A stretch of DNA of 35,412 nucleotides from an uncultured Mediterranea sp. (GTDB lineage Bacteria; Bacteroidota; Bacteroidia; Bacteroidales; Bacteroidaceae), in assembly GCA_945641355.1 (NCBI GenBank), contig CALZEQ010000035.1, positions 1-35,412 of the forward strand, written 5' to 3'. A program made the position numbers and the translations under genes. Every line of letters starts with the position of its first letter. Position 1 is the first letter of the stretch. Below, piece after piece: positions 35,266 through 35,412 of this stretch. The notes under the pieces are model-generated. The model searched no databases, was not told where the DNA came from, and was given only the letters and a program-made list of their open reading frames with translations.

Positions 35266-35412
35266 CGTACCTATTATTCGCATTGTTCTTTTTTTACTTA
35301 TTCTCTTCTTGTATTGAAGTAATTTTCCGGCTCAGTAGCTATTTAGTGTGGGTAGGTGTAAAGTTTAGCAATGCGAAAGAGGAAGAACTTCTTATCAACG
35401 ACACCTCTCAGA
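35266..35412. other. downstream flank, no supported gene
   Basis: AT-rich sequence. A plus-strand frame opens at ATG 35371 (MRKRKNFLSTTPLR) and runs off the window edge, and a minus-strand frame enters from the edge and stops near 35343. Neither is long enough to judge. Confidence 0.5.

Noticed and set aside
35371..35412. Start of a gene at the right edge
   Set aside because: Only 14 codons are visible, with no promoter match; too little to call.

Overview
The window is a chromosomal segment from a Bacteroidota species, most likely a Bacteroides or close relative. Evidence: ten Bacteroidota-type -7 elements (TAnnTTTG) placed correctly in front of genes, weak Shine-Dalgarno use, a TonB-dependent receptor, the gene order of the ribosomal cluster, and protein sequences typical of the genus. 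The species cannot be named from this sequence alone.

Layout. (1) 1-6330: a threonine operon with thrA (fused aspartokinase/homoserine dehydrogenase), an archaeal-type phosphoglycerate-mutase-like gene that probably supplies homoserine kinase, thrC, and an mscS-type channel gene overlapping thrC by 8 bp. Upstream is a 21-codon open frame with six threonine codons, followed by a hairpin and six T's: a probable threonine attenuator. (2) 6331-8404: an unrecognised 259-aa gene, then a sugar/aminoglycoside-type kinase resembling N-acetylhexosamine 1-kinase, each with its own promoter. (3) 8412-14335: a TonB-dependent receptor without a SusD partner and an L-fucose isomerase, both on the minus strand, with a divergent AraC-family regulator. 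(4) 14348-16788: an exported protein of unknown function and a secreted purple-acid-phosphatase-like metallophosphoesterase, both minus strand. The gap between them holds a Z-DNA-prone tract, a perfect inverted repeat, a short tandem repeat array and the last 36 codons of a lost AAA-ATPase/PD-(D/E)XK gene. (5) 17025-35265: the str-S10-spc-alpha cluster: rpsL, rpsG, fusA, rpsJ, rplC, rplD, rplW, rplB, rpsS, rplV, rpsC, rplP, rpmC, rpsQ, rplN, rplX, rplE, rpsN, rpsH, rplF, rplR, rpsE, rpmD, rplO, secY, map, infA, rpmJ, rpsM, rpsK, rpsD, rpoA, rplQ, closed by a strong intrinsic terminator.

How it works together. The first operon converts aspartate to threonine and appears to sense charged tRNA-Thr through its leader. 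The middle genes suggest capture and processing of host-type sugars (fucose, N-acetylhexosamines), though no complete pathway is present. The right half encodes ribosome assembly, the translocon and the RNA polymerase alpha subunit. tuf is absent between fusA and rpsJ, and rpoBC is not upstream of rpsL inside this window.

No phage, transposase, CRISPR array, tRNA or rRNA was seen. I found no clearly undescribed multi-gene system. The best leads are the threonine leader, the replacement homoserine kinase, the unknown 259-aa gene, the repeat/remnant junction at 15.6-15.8 kb and a structured leader before rpsD.
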